Part shown: positions 29,001 to 43,300 of the stretch, one piece after another
Position numbering within the stretch: position 1 is the first letter of the stretch
Layout of the letters: each line of letters begins with the position of its first letter
Origin: Strigamia acuminata
Lineage: Eukaryota; Arthropoda; Chilopoda; Geophilomorpha; Linotaeniidae
Reading direction: 5' to 3'
Assembly: GCA_949358305.1 (NCBI GenBank)
Contig: OX442324.1
Coordinates: 5,709,575 to 5,773,574, forward strand
DNA: 64,000 bases
Made by a program: the position numbers and the translations under genes
Notes under the pieces: model-generated
The model's input: the letters and a program-made list of their open reading frames with translations, nothing else
Told to the model about the DNA's origin: nothing
The model's database searches: none

Positions 29001-29257
29001 GTTGGACATTTCATGATTTATTATTGTTATTATTATACAATGAAATGGTAATAATAATTTGTAATATTTACAGAGACCCTATCTTTCATCCGTGCTATGA
29101 GTTCGTAGATCCTCAAGGGTATTTGGATCGGTGTTTGCAAGATGGTTGTCGTTGCAGAGAAAAATTATGCCATTGCACATCAATTCATTCGTACCAAGCC
29201 ATTTGCAAAAAATACGTTGGCGTCATTGTGCTAAAGCGAAGTGGCTGTCCTACATAG
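23036..29257 (+). CDS. SVEP1-like secreted multidomain protein, C-terminal ~1,541 aa, 5' end missing
   Basis: Exons: 23036-23143, 23209-23302, 23372-23499, 23559-23672, 23748-23909, 23962-24062, 24121-24268, 24338-24541, 24602-24861, 24916-25093, 25161-25316, 25380-25541, 25609-25770, 25844-26095, 26169-26323, 26387-26669, 26727-26991, 27052-27259, 27321-27471, 27541-27603, 27666-27797, 27853-28112, 28179-28568, 28631-28783, 28846-29000 and 29074-29257. Phases agree throughout. Domains in order: partial sushi, a second sushi-like unit, two HYR, sushi, an acidic linker (RKQHKRDL, six Glu), Ephrin-receptor-like Cys repeats (25.2-25.8 kb), six EGF (25.8-26.7 kb), pentraxin (WMKADSNG, VVGQEQDLL, FNVWNFVMN), EGF, calcium-type EGF (DVNECHMNNGNC), VWC, VWD (CGLCGNYNG) and C8-like Cys. 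The order through pentraxin matches SVEP1; the VWC-VWD end does not. The 57-bp intron at 26670-26726 could instead be coding. A copia LTR ends 13 bp upstream of the first exon. Confidence 0.88.
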
Positions 29258-29868
29258 ACATAGCTTTAGATGCACGCAACTGGTCACGAATCATTCAACC
29301 GTAAAATAATTTGTGCCATTTTCAGTGCATTCAGCTTTCTATTCAAATGTATGATCATCAATTTTTATAAATGATTCCTCATATTTATAAGGATTGAATT
29401 ATTACAATACCAAACATTATTTGCGCAAATTACTAACAACTTTTATTTTACTTCATCATATTCATAACATGAAAGTTATACCAATACATATTGCAATGGC
29501 TTAACGACTAATCAATGAGTGACGAATTTGTTCAATACCACCAAATTCTTGCGACATTTTGTTATGTCAGGCAATTTTTTATTCGAAAATTTAAAAAATC
29601 TAATTTGTGCCGAAAGTCTTGCTGGAGCAGTTGTTATGCCAAGTGATGCACTGCACATGTTTAAACAATTAACACCAATTTTCAGATCGAGAATACATCC
29701 AAGATATACATTATAGTTATTTCTATACATATAGACAAAAAATATGTATTTTGTATAAACAAGCAATATTACAAATATATATACTTATATTATATCACCC
29801 ATCCAACGCCTTCCAAATTTATATGATAGTACGGGAAGATACACACATATACTCAAATCTGAAGCTTT
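29258..29868. other. Intergenic stretch between convergent genes
   Basis: It is AT-rich with no supported gene. The SVEP1-like gene ends at 29257 on the plus strand and the malic enzyme gene ends at 29869 on the minus strand, so 3' UTRs from both probably fill it. Confidence 0.6.
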
Positions 29869-33424
<3,556 letters not shown>

Positions 33425-34723
33425 GTTAGCTGTAATAGAAGGAGTAGTACCCAGTGTACTGGTATTAGGGAGAAGTGGATCAGCTGTAGAGAAAAACAGG
33501 AAATGAGTAGGGGAGAAATCCCTCGATCATTTATATGTTATGGTGGCGCATGAAAGTGGCGTGTCATACACGTCATGTGTGGGCTGTTCACATTGTGATG
33601 TAATGAAAGCAATGAAAACTATTTTTCCTCATGTGTTTGGTACACATTAACATTAATCCCATGAAAAATAATGATAAGCTCGTGATTGTCACGCACCGAT
33701 CGCATGAATATCAACTGAGATTAACATTAACTCATTTCTTATTTCTATATTTTTTTTTAAGAAAAAACTAATGAATATTGATATAGTCACCCATTTTGAA
33801 ATATACAAGAACAATAAACCACTATCACGTGTATACCTACACAAGCCACTGTATTGTTGTGAAGCTCAATAATAGAACCTGTCAAGATTAAATTCTTTTT
33901 ATTTTGACTCATCGTGGTTGCAGTCCCAGTGTAGCTCTTTACATGGCCCAATGTTGAATATTGTTTCCCTAGTTTTTTTGACATTGAGCCAATATTCAAG
34001 AAAAAATATTGAACAAGACCAGGCCAGAGGCCACACACAGATCAATCTGTACATTCTTTTATATACATTTCACCTATATAAAAGAATGTATATTTTAAAA
34101 TTGTATGCATAATTGCCACTATTTTATTCGTCTGGGAACCACCTGCAGAATTAAATGAATTTAATGGATGGAATGGATTTTTTTTTTGTTTCTGAAATCC
34201 CAACAGAAACGTGAAATTTCTATTTCATTCAAGGTTTTATATAAAGTTGGAGTTTGCTCTTTAGGCTCGTAAAAAGCAGTAGCAATTTATATGTGACCCT
34301 GACAAAAACTCGGTGAAAAAAAAATAAATTGTACTCCGTAATTATTATTGCAATTATTATTTTTTTTTCAATTGCCTGTTGACAACCAGCAGGTTCATTA
34401 AATGTTCCACTTGTTGGCTCTAACTAATTGTTTTAACATAATTTATTGGTCGTTAGTGAGTTTGCTATACACCAAAATGGTGCCAAAGGGCAAAAGGCTC
34501 ACAGAGCAGTTGCCCAATCGCCCAAGAGGCGAGTACGATCATAAATTCGTACCAGTGTTTTAATCTGCGGAAACCAGGGTTGACAACCTTGTTGCCATAA
34601 AAAAAAGGTGTGGCGAATTTGAGTTTGTCGTACTTTGGCACAACCAATGTGACAAAACATTTATTTCCGCTTTCAGTTCAGTGTAAGCCGACAAATGCTC
34701 AACAGTCAGTGTGGCAAAAGTAA
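33425..34723. other. Upstream region of malic enzyme; no supported gene
   Basis: A likely 3' splice acceptor at about 33,485-33,490 (minus strand, TTTTTCTCTACAG) shows that the malic enzyme transcript begins further right, but I cannot place its first exon. A 16-bp perfect inverted repeat occurs at 34050-34090. The rest is AT-rich with no recognised element. Confidence 0.5.
34050..34090. repeat. Short perfect inverted repeat, 16-bp arms
   Basis: TACATTCTTTTATATA and its exact reverse complement are separated by nine bases (CATTTCACC). It could be a small hairpin or a remnant of a mobile element. No function can be read from it. Confidence 0.7.
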
Positions 34724-35863
34724 CTATTCATTCGCCACTTCGATGATGTTAGAAAAGCTTGATTGATAGTCAACAAACATACCAGCTTTGGGAAGAAGAG
34801 TTACAGTTGTCAACCTCTCCGTCTGTTGGGGAATCTTCGGTCTAATCGGTTTTAAGTTACTGCATCTGAATATCTCGATTAACTGTTGATCGGTCAAACC
34901 ATCTTTAGCGAGGCGAGTTATGGTTGTCGATGTCGACCTATTTTTGTGATGGGAAAACCTCTGCTTTTTCGTATCCAAACCAATTAATTCTGCCGCTTCG
35001 TTCGTCCACTTCGCCAATTCGTTTTTGCCGACGGGTCTCGTTTTATACCAGGATTTCGACTTTTTATAATCCGGGTTTGGTGTGAGAAAAAGTCGATCGT
35101 TTTTCAGACTTTTTGGTCGTTTGTCCATGTAGATTTTGAAGAGTCTCGTCGGACAGTTATCTAAATCATTCTTGTTAGGCACGAGCCATTTCGAGTCGCT
35201 GTAATTGCGGAAGTCTCCTTGCGCGGGTTTTGTAAATATCTGGTTGTACTCGATTCGTCCGGTGTATGCACCGGTGTCGTCAACTTGAGGTTGAAAGTCG
35301 GTTATCATTGCATCTACCGCTTCGCTTCCTCGCCACTCTAATTCAGTCGATAAAACGTGGAAGAGTTTCCTTTGAAGTCCCTTTGGCGTCGCTTCGTCCC
35401 ACATGTCGTATATTTTGAGTTTTTCGTACAGCGTGAATGGCGTGGAACTTTGTTTCCTTTTCTCCGGTTTCTTTTGCAGTTCTTTGCGCTTCGTGTCGCG
35501 CGCATCACGAGCAATTTTAAATTCGATATTCTTAAATGGGTCGAACACACGGCTGTACTCCGTGTAATATTTGTTCTGAAGGAGCCGGGCTGTTACGTTG
35601 AACATTGTTTTCACAACTCCTTCCTTGTATTCCTCGCCAGTACTTTTGCGCATGTTAAGCGCCCAGCTTTGCAAGATTTTTGCTAATTCTTCGGTTTGAG
35701 TCGTTGCAGTTAATTCGTAATTTTTCTCTTTGAGAAATTCCAAGAATTGGTTCCATATTGAATGTTCAGACCTCACGGTGTTGGCGGGTTTTAATATTGT
35801 TGCTCTGCTAGTTACGTCTTCTAACTTGATGCTTTTCCACAACGAATCGTTTATCGTTTCCAT
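34724..35863 (-). CDS. Crypton/DUF3504 tyrosine recombinase-like protein, 379 aa, catalytic His and Tyr lost
   Basis: A single uninterrupted exon. The N-terminal ~130 residues resemble a SAM-like/core-binding region (EHSIWNQFLEFLKEKNYE). The catalytic half has the first Arg in ELEWRGSEAVDAM, the Lys-containing hairpin IFTKPAQGDF, and the H-x-x-R motif in SHHKNRSTSTTITRLAKDG. The next motif, normally a GH-SNLK-SI--Y type run with the second His and the nucleophilic Tyr, reads RCSNLKPIRPKIPQQ. By this alignment His becomes Cys and Tyr becomes Lys. The family covers Crypton transposases and their host-captured relatives (KIAA1958, QRICH1 and ZMYM types). The frame is intact over 1,140 bp despite the apparent loss of catalysis. 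This could be a recent dead copy or a captured gene; I see no element ends. Confidence 0.8.
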   Translation of the reverse strand: METINDSLWKSIKLEDVTSRATILKPANTVRSEHSIWNQFLEFLKEKNYELTATTQTEELAKILQSWALNMRKSTGEEYKEGVVKTMFNVTARLLQNKYYTEYSRVFDPFKNIEFKIARDARDTKRKELQKKPEKRKQSSTPFTLYEKLKIYDMWDEATPKGLQRKLFHVLSTELEWRGSEAVDAMITDFQPQVDDTGAYTGRIEYNQIFTKPAQGDFRNYSDSKWLVPNKNDLDNCPTRLFKIYMDKRPKSLKNDRLFLTPNPDYKKSKSWYKTRPVGKNELAKWTNEAAELIGLDTKKQRFSHHKNRSTSTTITRLAKDGLTDQQLIEIFRCSNLKPIRPKIPQQTERLTTVTLLPKAGMFVDYQSSFSNIIEVANE

Positions 35864-37334
35864 TTTTTCCGTTTCATAAAAAAATGACTGAAATTGTTTT
35901 TCGGCGGCAGTTTAAAACTGTGTAATATAAAAAAAAAATTAATAAAAATATTATTTAAAAAAAAAAAAAAAAAAAAAATTGGATTAAAAAATTGACTAAT
36001 GAAAATCAGTTTGTTTATTTTTATTATTTTTTTATTTCTTTTATTTATTTCCGGTGCATAACCATGTCTTGTTTGGCTTGTTTTATTTGTCTCGTGCACG
36101 ATGATCTTTTCAAACGGAATTTGAGTTCGTTCTGAATTATTGATAATCAGCATAGCACTCGTGATATTACTACATATCGATTATTTCTGTCGACATTCCC
36201 TCACCAATCACGCAGGAGTGCCGTTTGCGAACCGACCAATAAGCAAAGAAACGATGATAACATTATCAGATAATTTTGGCTTCCATTGCTTTTCCACTGG
36301 CACTAAATGGCTCAGGTTTTATATATCTCGTTTCTCGATTGTGATGTTACTAATGAAAATTCAGCCATTACAAGCGGTTATTTATTTTGGACAAATTAAA
36401 AATGCTGATTCGACTCATGTTACCGCTGGAATTTCGATCATTGATGTTTAATTTAATTGATGAATTAATTAAAATGGCAAAGAAAAGAAAATCAAAAGTT
36501 TCTATTTGACGTTTAATTTTATAAATTTTTATTTCCCAATTGTTCGATTAGTTTTATTTTCTACATCAAAATCTTAATAAAACATTCTTAAAATGGTTAA
36601 CTCTGGAGCTTATTTTATCAAATTCGTACTAGCTAGTGGAAATCATCTCGTGCCGTTAGATCACAGTGAACAGAGACGAGAATTTCCATGGCTCCAAATT
36701 ATCGATAATCATCACGACACGAGTGATAATACCTTGTGTAGTTTTAGGTCTGCATCAGTCTTCTCTCGCGGATCCAAAGCGATATTTGTTGCAAATGCAA
36801 TTTCGATGTTATTTCTACACGAATGGCTTCAATCATAAGTCAATGGTCTCGGTAAAAAATTAAATAAAACTTACGATAGTCGGCTTTCGCTGCTGCCGGT
36901 GTTTATCAACGAGACAAAAGCAAAAGCTAAAATTGTAGCAGTTGAGGTTTTTCCCACTAGATAGCAGTTAGCGTAATGGCGTCTGTGCAAGGATTTATCC
37001 TTGGGTTGTGTGCGATCTCGTACATGTTATTAAAAAAAATAAAAAATAAAAAAAAAACTTTTTGTCATATCGAAGTGGAGAAAACAAAACTTTACATTCG
37101 GATAAAAAAAAAAAAATAATTTCTGCCCAACTCATCAACCAATCAAAATCGATTCCACGCGATCTAAACCCGAGGTTCAACCCCAGAATTAAACCGCGTC
37201 ACAGAACTTGAACTTGACAGAACTACAATGGCGGATTTCATCTTCCAACGAGCGAACCGTGGTCACGAATGCCGCGAAGCACTGATCGAATAGTCGAGGT
37301 GCTGTAAACTTATGGAACAATTCCCATTGAAGCA
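35864..37334. other. AT-rich intergenic region upstream of the RabGAP gene
   Basis: It contains A-rich and T-rich runs (35,955-35,980; 36,010-36,050; 37,030-37,120) and short open frames without recognisable domains (for example 36,593-36,838). The promoter and 5' UTR of the gene starting at 37335 should lie in the last few hundred bases. I cannot place them. Confidence 0.45.
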
Positions 37335-40300
37335 ATGGACGTCAAAATGGATACAAAATGCCAAACGGCCAAGTCGATGGACGGAAACACTGTTGACAAA
37401 CCGGGGAAAGACGACGAAGAAAAAGAAATTGCGAACACCGACACTCAGCGATCGCAGGAGAGTACGAATTCATTGCCATACAAAGAGTTTTCTGTAATCT
37501 TTCTAGGCTCGTTAACGGCCGAACAAAACTGGACACACTCGAAATTATCGTACGTCTTAAACGAAATTCGCGGCAGAGGACAACAGACACCAGTTAAATT
37601 GGAAATCCGCGCATCTGTAGTTAAGGGAATTGATGCTCAAACCAAAGATGTTTTATTTGCTCATCATCTCCAATCAATGTCAAGGTTTGCTCAAACGGCG
37701 CACGACAGATGCCTATTTACCTATTTAACCAAGCCAAATCATCACGACACGTCTTCCACAAGTCAAACTTGTTATCTTTTTCTTGCTGATAATGAAAACA
37801 CGGTAAGATTTGATGAATTACGTAACGTTATGTCCATTTTTCGCGTGTTGTTCGTTTCAGATTTTAGTCACTTCGCAATTCTATTATTAGAGATAGGACA
37901 AGGGATTGAAATGAACACATAATGCCATTTTTAACATCCTACGTGTATTTTTCAATGTCGTAATCGCCTGTCTGGTTTGAACGAAAGTAAATGAGTAAAA
38001 CTCATTCCTATTTTCGTCAACAAACTTGTTAATGGGCGAGAAAAATTACAAAAGGAAAATTAAATACTTATAGAAGGCATAAAGTTTCAAAACTATTCAA
38101 CCTTGAACGTTGAATCAGAAATTGTATTGTACAATAGTACATTTATTAAGTCACAAAAGAATTGAATAAGAAGTGGGCTAGAGTCCAAAGTATACTTTGT
38201 ATTACATAGTAACAGGGTGAAGAGTACGGAGGAAAAAAAATTGGATCTAAAATTGTATCTAGGTTGAAAATATTATTATTATTTCTATTTTCATTCATCC
38301 GTTCGTTCGTTTCATTTTATTTTAATTGCTGTAAAATAATCGCACAATTCGAAGTTTTTACTCGGGAGTTTTTGTTTACAAAACTAATCCGTGCCCGCCA
38401 TCTTGTGACAACAATTTCAACGAATTCATCAAACCAGTTGAATCCGAACTTCTTTAATCATATTTTATTCATATTTGCACGGAGTCAGACACTGCCTGTC
38501 AATGAAATTTTATTATTTAATCAAAGAAACAATCCTTTCTATACTGCAGCTGTGTTTCTTAGTCCAAGAGCTAAATTTAGATTGGAAATTCTAGTTCCGT
38601 TTAAGTGCGAGTATGCAAACGTGCTGCTGGCGTCAACTGCATGAATTAAGTCTTTGAGCTTTGGACTCGATTTTTCACTTAGCTTAAAAAGTGAGTGAAA
38701 GATTATCCAATATCTTAAATGATTCAAAGGCAAACTATTTTAAGTATGATGGAATTTATTAATGTGTGATTTGCTTCAACTTGTTGAGTAACCTTGGCCA
38801 ACAAACCGGAAACAGCTGATTGACCGCGAAACGGAGTTGCAGCTTCTTTGTAACTGGGGTTGACTAATGTTAACTGACTAAAGGGAAAACAAAATTAAGT
38901 GGTAAGATTGAAAAGAGATAATTTTCTATTAAAAGTTTTTTTTTTATTATTATTATTTTTTTAAAAAAAAATGATATTGTTGAAAATATTGTGGAAAAAC
39001 TCGAGCAACTTCGATTATGAACTGATAATTTCCCTTATCAGTTCTAGTTTTAAATCCCACCGACTAGATTTTAATATTTATTTGGAGTGAAAGGTACACT
39101 CAATTCGATGCACAGCTGTGATTGTGAATTTTTAAGATTTAATTTTCCACAACACTAGTAAGCACGTTAATCAATTTTTGAAATTTAAATGATAATTTGT
39201 GAGACATTTTCTTATCACACAAAGTAAGAGTGAATTTTAAAGCTCGAGTGTTTTTAAGTTGCTAATTTATGGTGTTTCTAAGTTTAGTTTAATGAACGAT
39301 ACTGTTTTGTAACTTGTGTCAACTAATTTCGTCGCCATTAATTTTTCAAACCTGATGTGCTTTTGTATATTTCCATTTATTCTTTCAATTGATTTTAATT
39401 GATTTAATTTTTAATATATTTCTATAGGTTCAAGAAGTCTTTACAGCTATGCAGGAATCGACCCGGGAAATGCAATTATTATCTATTGGTCAACAACAGC
39501 AGCAACAATTACAACTACAACAAACGCAGCATTCCCAATCTGCCCAAGATGGCCGCTCGACTCAACACTTCGAAGTTATGTATGTGGGAAAAATTAAAGT
39601 GTCCCATTGCAAAGCTCCACCGACGTTCATCGACGAAGCCTTAGAAAAATTCCGTCAACACGAATTGGACAAAATTCGCATTCGGGCGGCCCAAAATCGT
39701 CAACGACACGGAAGTGGAACCGGTCCAATGTTGATGATCACAAAACCGAACCACAACACATTTGGCAAAAGTATTTCCGTGAAGGAAAACGAACTTCGCA
39801 AGCAAGTTGCTGCCTTATTCGCCGGTGGAGACGATTCGCCCGATGAATTGAATAATCACAGCGACGCCGGCAGTGGAGAATCGCTGTTTCCTGGCAACAC
39901 TTACGGGAATTTGTCGGATGTTTGGAATGGTAATCGCATTAGTGCCGGTTCCACATCACCTGAAGTGTACAGAGCAAGAAGCAATAGTGGGGATGCGATG
40001 AAGCTGAAGGGATTGAGTGGCAGTGCAAATGATATTGCCAGCTTAATGAGAAGACCGAGGAGTGAGACGATCGGAGGGGGAGGCAATTCGGAGCAGAATA
40101 GGACAATGTTGTTTCAAATAGGAATCAATGATTTGAGTTTGATTAGTCTCGATAAGAAGTTGGTGATTTTGCACATTTACTTCCCGGATATTTCGCATTG
40201 CTCACAGGTAGTTAAATATAAAATGTGTTTATTTTAATTCTCAAATTGATTTAACCATCTGATCAAGAATTTAGGTCAAATTTGTTTAATGTTATTTTAA

Positions 40301-43300
40301 ACACTGTTTATTTTCAGGGATTAAAACACATGGATCACTACGGGTTTATATGTCGGGACGCGAAGAGCAGGGATTGCTACGTAGGATACGTTTTTAAATG
40401 CCAATCCACGACTGTTGTAAGTTTAATTAGATAATAAATTTAATAATCAAATTTTTTGCTTTAATTTTAGAAATTCAGCGTCGTAGTGTGTCGTCGACCG
40501 TAATCGAGTGATAAATATTTTTTTTTTAAATTTGATGTGTAAATTAAATTTCTAATGTTGTCTCGGTCAAGCTGATAAGTTGATTAGTGGTTTAGTGGTA
40601 CACATTTAGCAGATGGTATGGGTGTAGCGTGATGAGGTAATGAATGTCGGGCAAAATCATTTTTATTCGATTTAAACGATGCTAAAATCTACGTAGTGCC
40701 TGGTATTGTAAAAGATTAGCTGCTACTTCCATTATGAATGAAAAACAATAAGCTATCAATGAAAAGGAAATGAAGTGCAATATTTTTTCCTGCTGCCCAC
40801 TGACAATTGGGCACTGCCACTTTTGTAAGGGAGTTAATTAGAAAATTTAGCGCAGAAACCAGCTGCTATTTTGAGAAATAGTTGGTCTTTTTTTTCCAGC
40901 AGTGGTGGAAAAATTGTACTTTTTTATATTTATTCACTTACGGATTGTGGTCTTTTGTAACCAATTTGTATCAATAATTTTTATTTTTTTATTTTAGACT
41001 GATGAAATTATGGGAGCTCTGAAGCAAGCATTCACCACCGCTGCTCGCGGGAATTATAGCAATCGATCACCCGTGCAAAAAGGCCAATATTGCGATACTT
41101 GTCCTCTGTTTTGGTTTAGCAGATTGTACTCCGAGATAGATGGTATGCGTGTAACTGGAATTTTTTTCTCATTTTTAATTAATTTGGTTAAATGTGCTTG
41201 GGTTTGATTATTATTTTTAGGTTTGGGAACAAATAAAACACGCGCAAGCTTGGCCAAAGCTGTAGAGGGATTGTCCGAATTGGAAAGAGAGGAGATTAAA
41301 GCTAAACTTGAGGTTCGTAACGTACCGTGTGTATCCATTAGCCCACGGACCGATTAGAGACGGCGAGAAATGAAACATTTTACACACAAGTGTGCACAAC
41401 GTTTCATTTATCGTTTTGAAACGTCGCGAAAATATTTTTTAAAAATCTTGTGTTCGTGGTCACGTAATTTTTGTAAATGTTTTCGCGAGGTTAAAACGTA
41501 TGACTTGCCGATATCAGTTTTAAGTAGCTTTTGGGTTTCCGTTAGTGCACGGGGTAAATAGAAACGTTAGAAGAATGGTAGGTTTATTATAATGTGACTT
41601 GCTTGATCGAATTAAAGGGAGCCGAGGTCATTAGTACGGAGAGCGAGAATGAAATTTTGGTTATGTTGCTTCGAGCTCTCTGCGAAACTAAGCAGACGAA
41701 ACATCACCACACCGGGGAATTGCTGCATAAAGCTGACGATGTAAACCAAGTAATTTTTTAATTGATGGAAATTTATTAGAGCGGTATTGATCTTTATCGT
41801 GTTTTCAGGTGTTTGTGTCTGATAAGAAACACAATACTTCCGTTTTCGATGATCTCAAGAAAAAAGCTAAGCGTTCTTTTACGAGTTCGTTTGAAAACAT
41901 TCTCAAAGGGCAGGTAAAGTTTAATTAATCGTGGTTTTTGTTTCGGGTATTTAATTATTTTTCGTTTGTAAAATAGCGAAGACCGCGCGACGATTTTCAC
42001 GACTCGTCTCGAGAAAGAAGCCGCACCGAGGGTGACAATCATAATAGAGTGCACGAAACAAGTCCGTCCTCCGATGCAATTTTCCGCCCAAAATCGAACA
42101 AAGATAATTTAAACGATGTACCTGATAGCGGTAGTGGAGGAGACATGGTGCCTCAAAGGCGTCCACGCAGCTCCACAGTCGGGGCCACTTCGCATGTTCG
42201 AAGGGATCATTCGCGAGATTTGCGTGTCAAGCATAGTCCGATGATGAACATGTAAGAACCAATTTCCGATTAATTTATCGCATGTAATGTGAATTTTTCA
42301 CTTGTAAACATGCAGAAATAGGAAACGAAAAGTGTGAAAAGCAAATGTAAATTCAGATTTTACAATTGTTGAAGGTTATTTTTAGTTTTTTGTTAAATGT
42401 AACAAGTGAATGCTTCGTAAAGTGACGTTGGGAATAAATGTGAACAAATAACAGACACAGGAAATGGAAAAAATCTGCCGAAAGTTCACGATAAGCATTA
42501 TTCATGCGCTTTACTAAGAAATATTTCACTCATCTGTTTCAGATTCATGAAAGTTGGCAATCAATCAAAGACTCCTCCACCAACCGAAGACAATTCACCC
42601 GTGCCTGTCCGCAAACTATCTTGGCGTCAAAACATTTTCAACCGAATCGTGTCGCCGCCGAAACCAATATACGGTAAGGACAGTTTAGGATGAATGCTAA
42701 CATTTCTGGCGGCCGCAACAATTTTGTAGCTTGATTTATTATTGAGAGTAATGGGAACTGGTTGGCCGGCAATTGAATCTGCTTCCAGAAACGTAAAATT
42801 AAATTAAGGAAATGCGTATAGCCTAACGTGGTGCAGAGATGAAAATTGCATGTGCAAAGTTGTAAGGGAAACAGTCATCTAGGCAAGGTTGTGTTACAAC
42901 ATAGTTTCCTGTTTCATTTTGTTTAAAAAAAAAGAAAGAAAAAAGAAAGCCCTGATAGAAAACACGTTCGTGTATTTTGGCAGATTTAAAACAGATCTGT
43001 GTGTGTGTGCAAGTAGGGGGATATTTTGTTTCTGTTTTTCAAATGTGTAAAACCCAATGTGAATTAAGGGCGATTGCAGTATGAAGATGATAGTGAAGTT
43101 ACGCAGGAAATCCCTTTTTCGGAGAATAACACAAGATCAAGGTCAGTTGTTTGATATTTAGCATTTCATTTTTAATTTTGCGGCTAAAATCGATGTGGTT
43201 GTTTGAAGAGTAATTAATTGAATAATTTAAAAAGTATTCTGGTCGTTGCAGTTTGTTGGCTGCTTTAAAGGTCATAGGAAGAAAAATGAAAAATTTTTCC

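Noticed and set aside
36593-36838. 81-codon open frame between the Crypton-like and RabGAP genes
   Set aside because: No motif, no splice context, and its length is expected by chance in sequence of this size.
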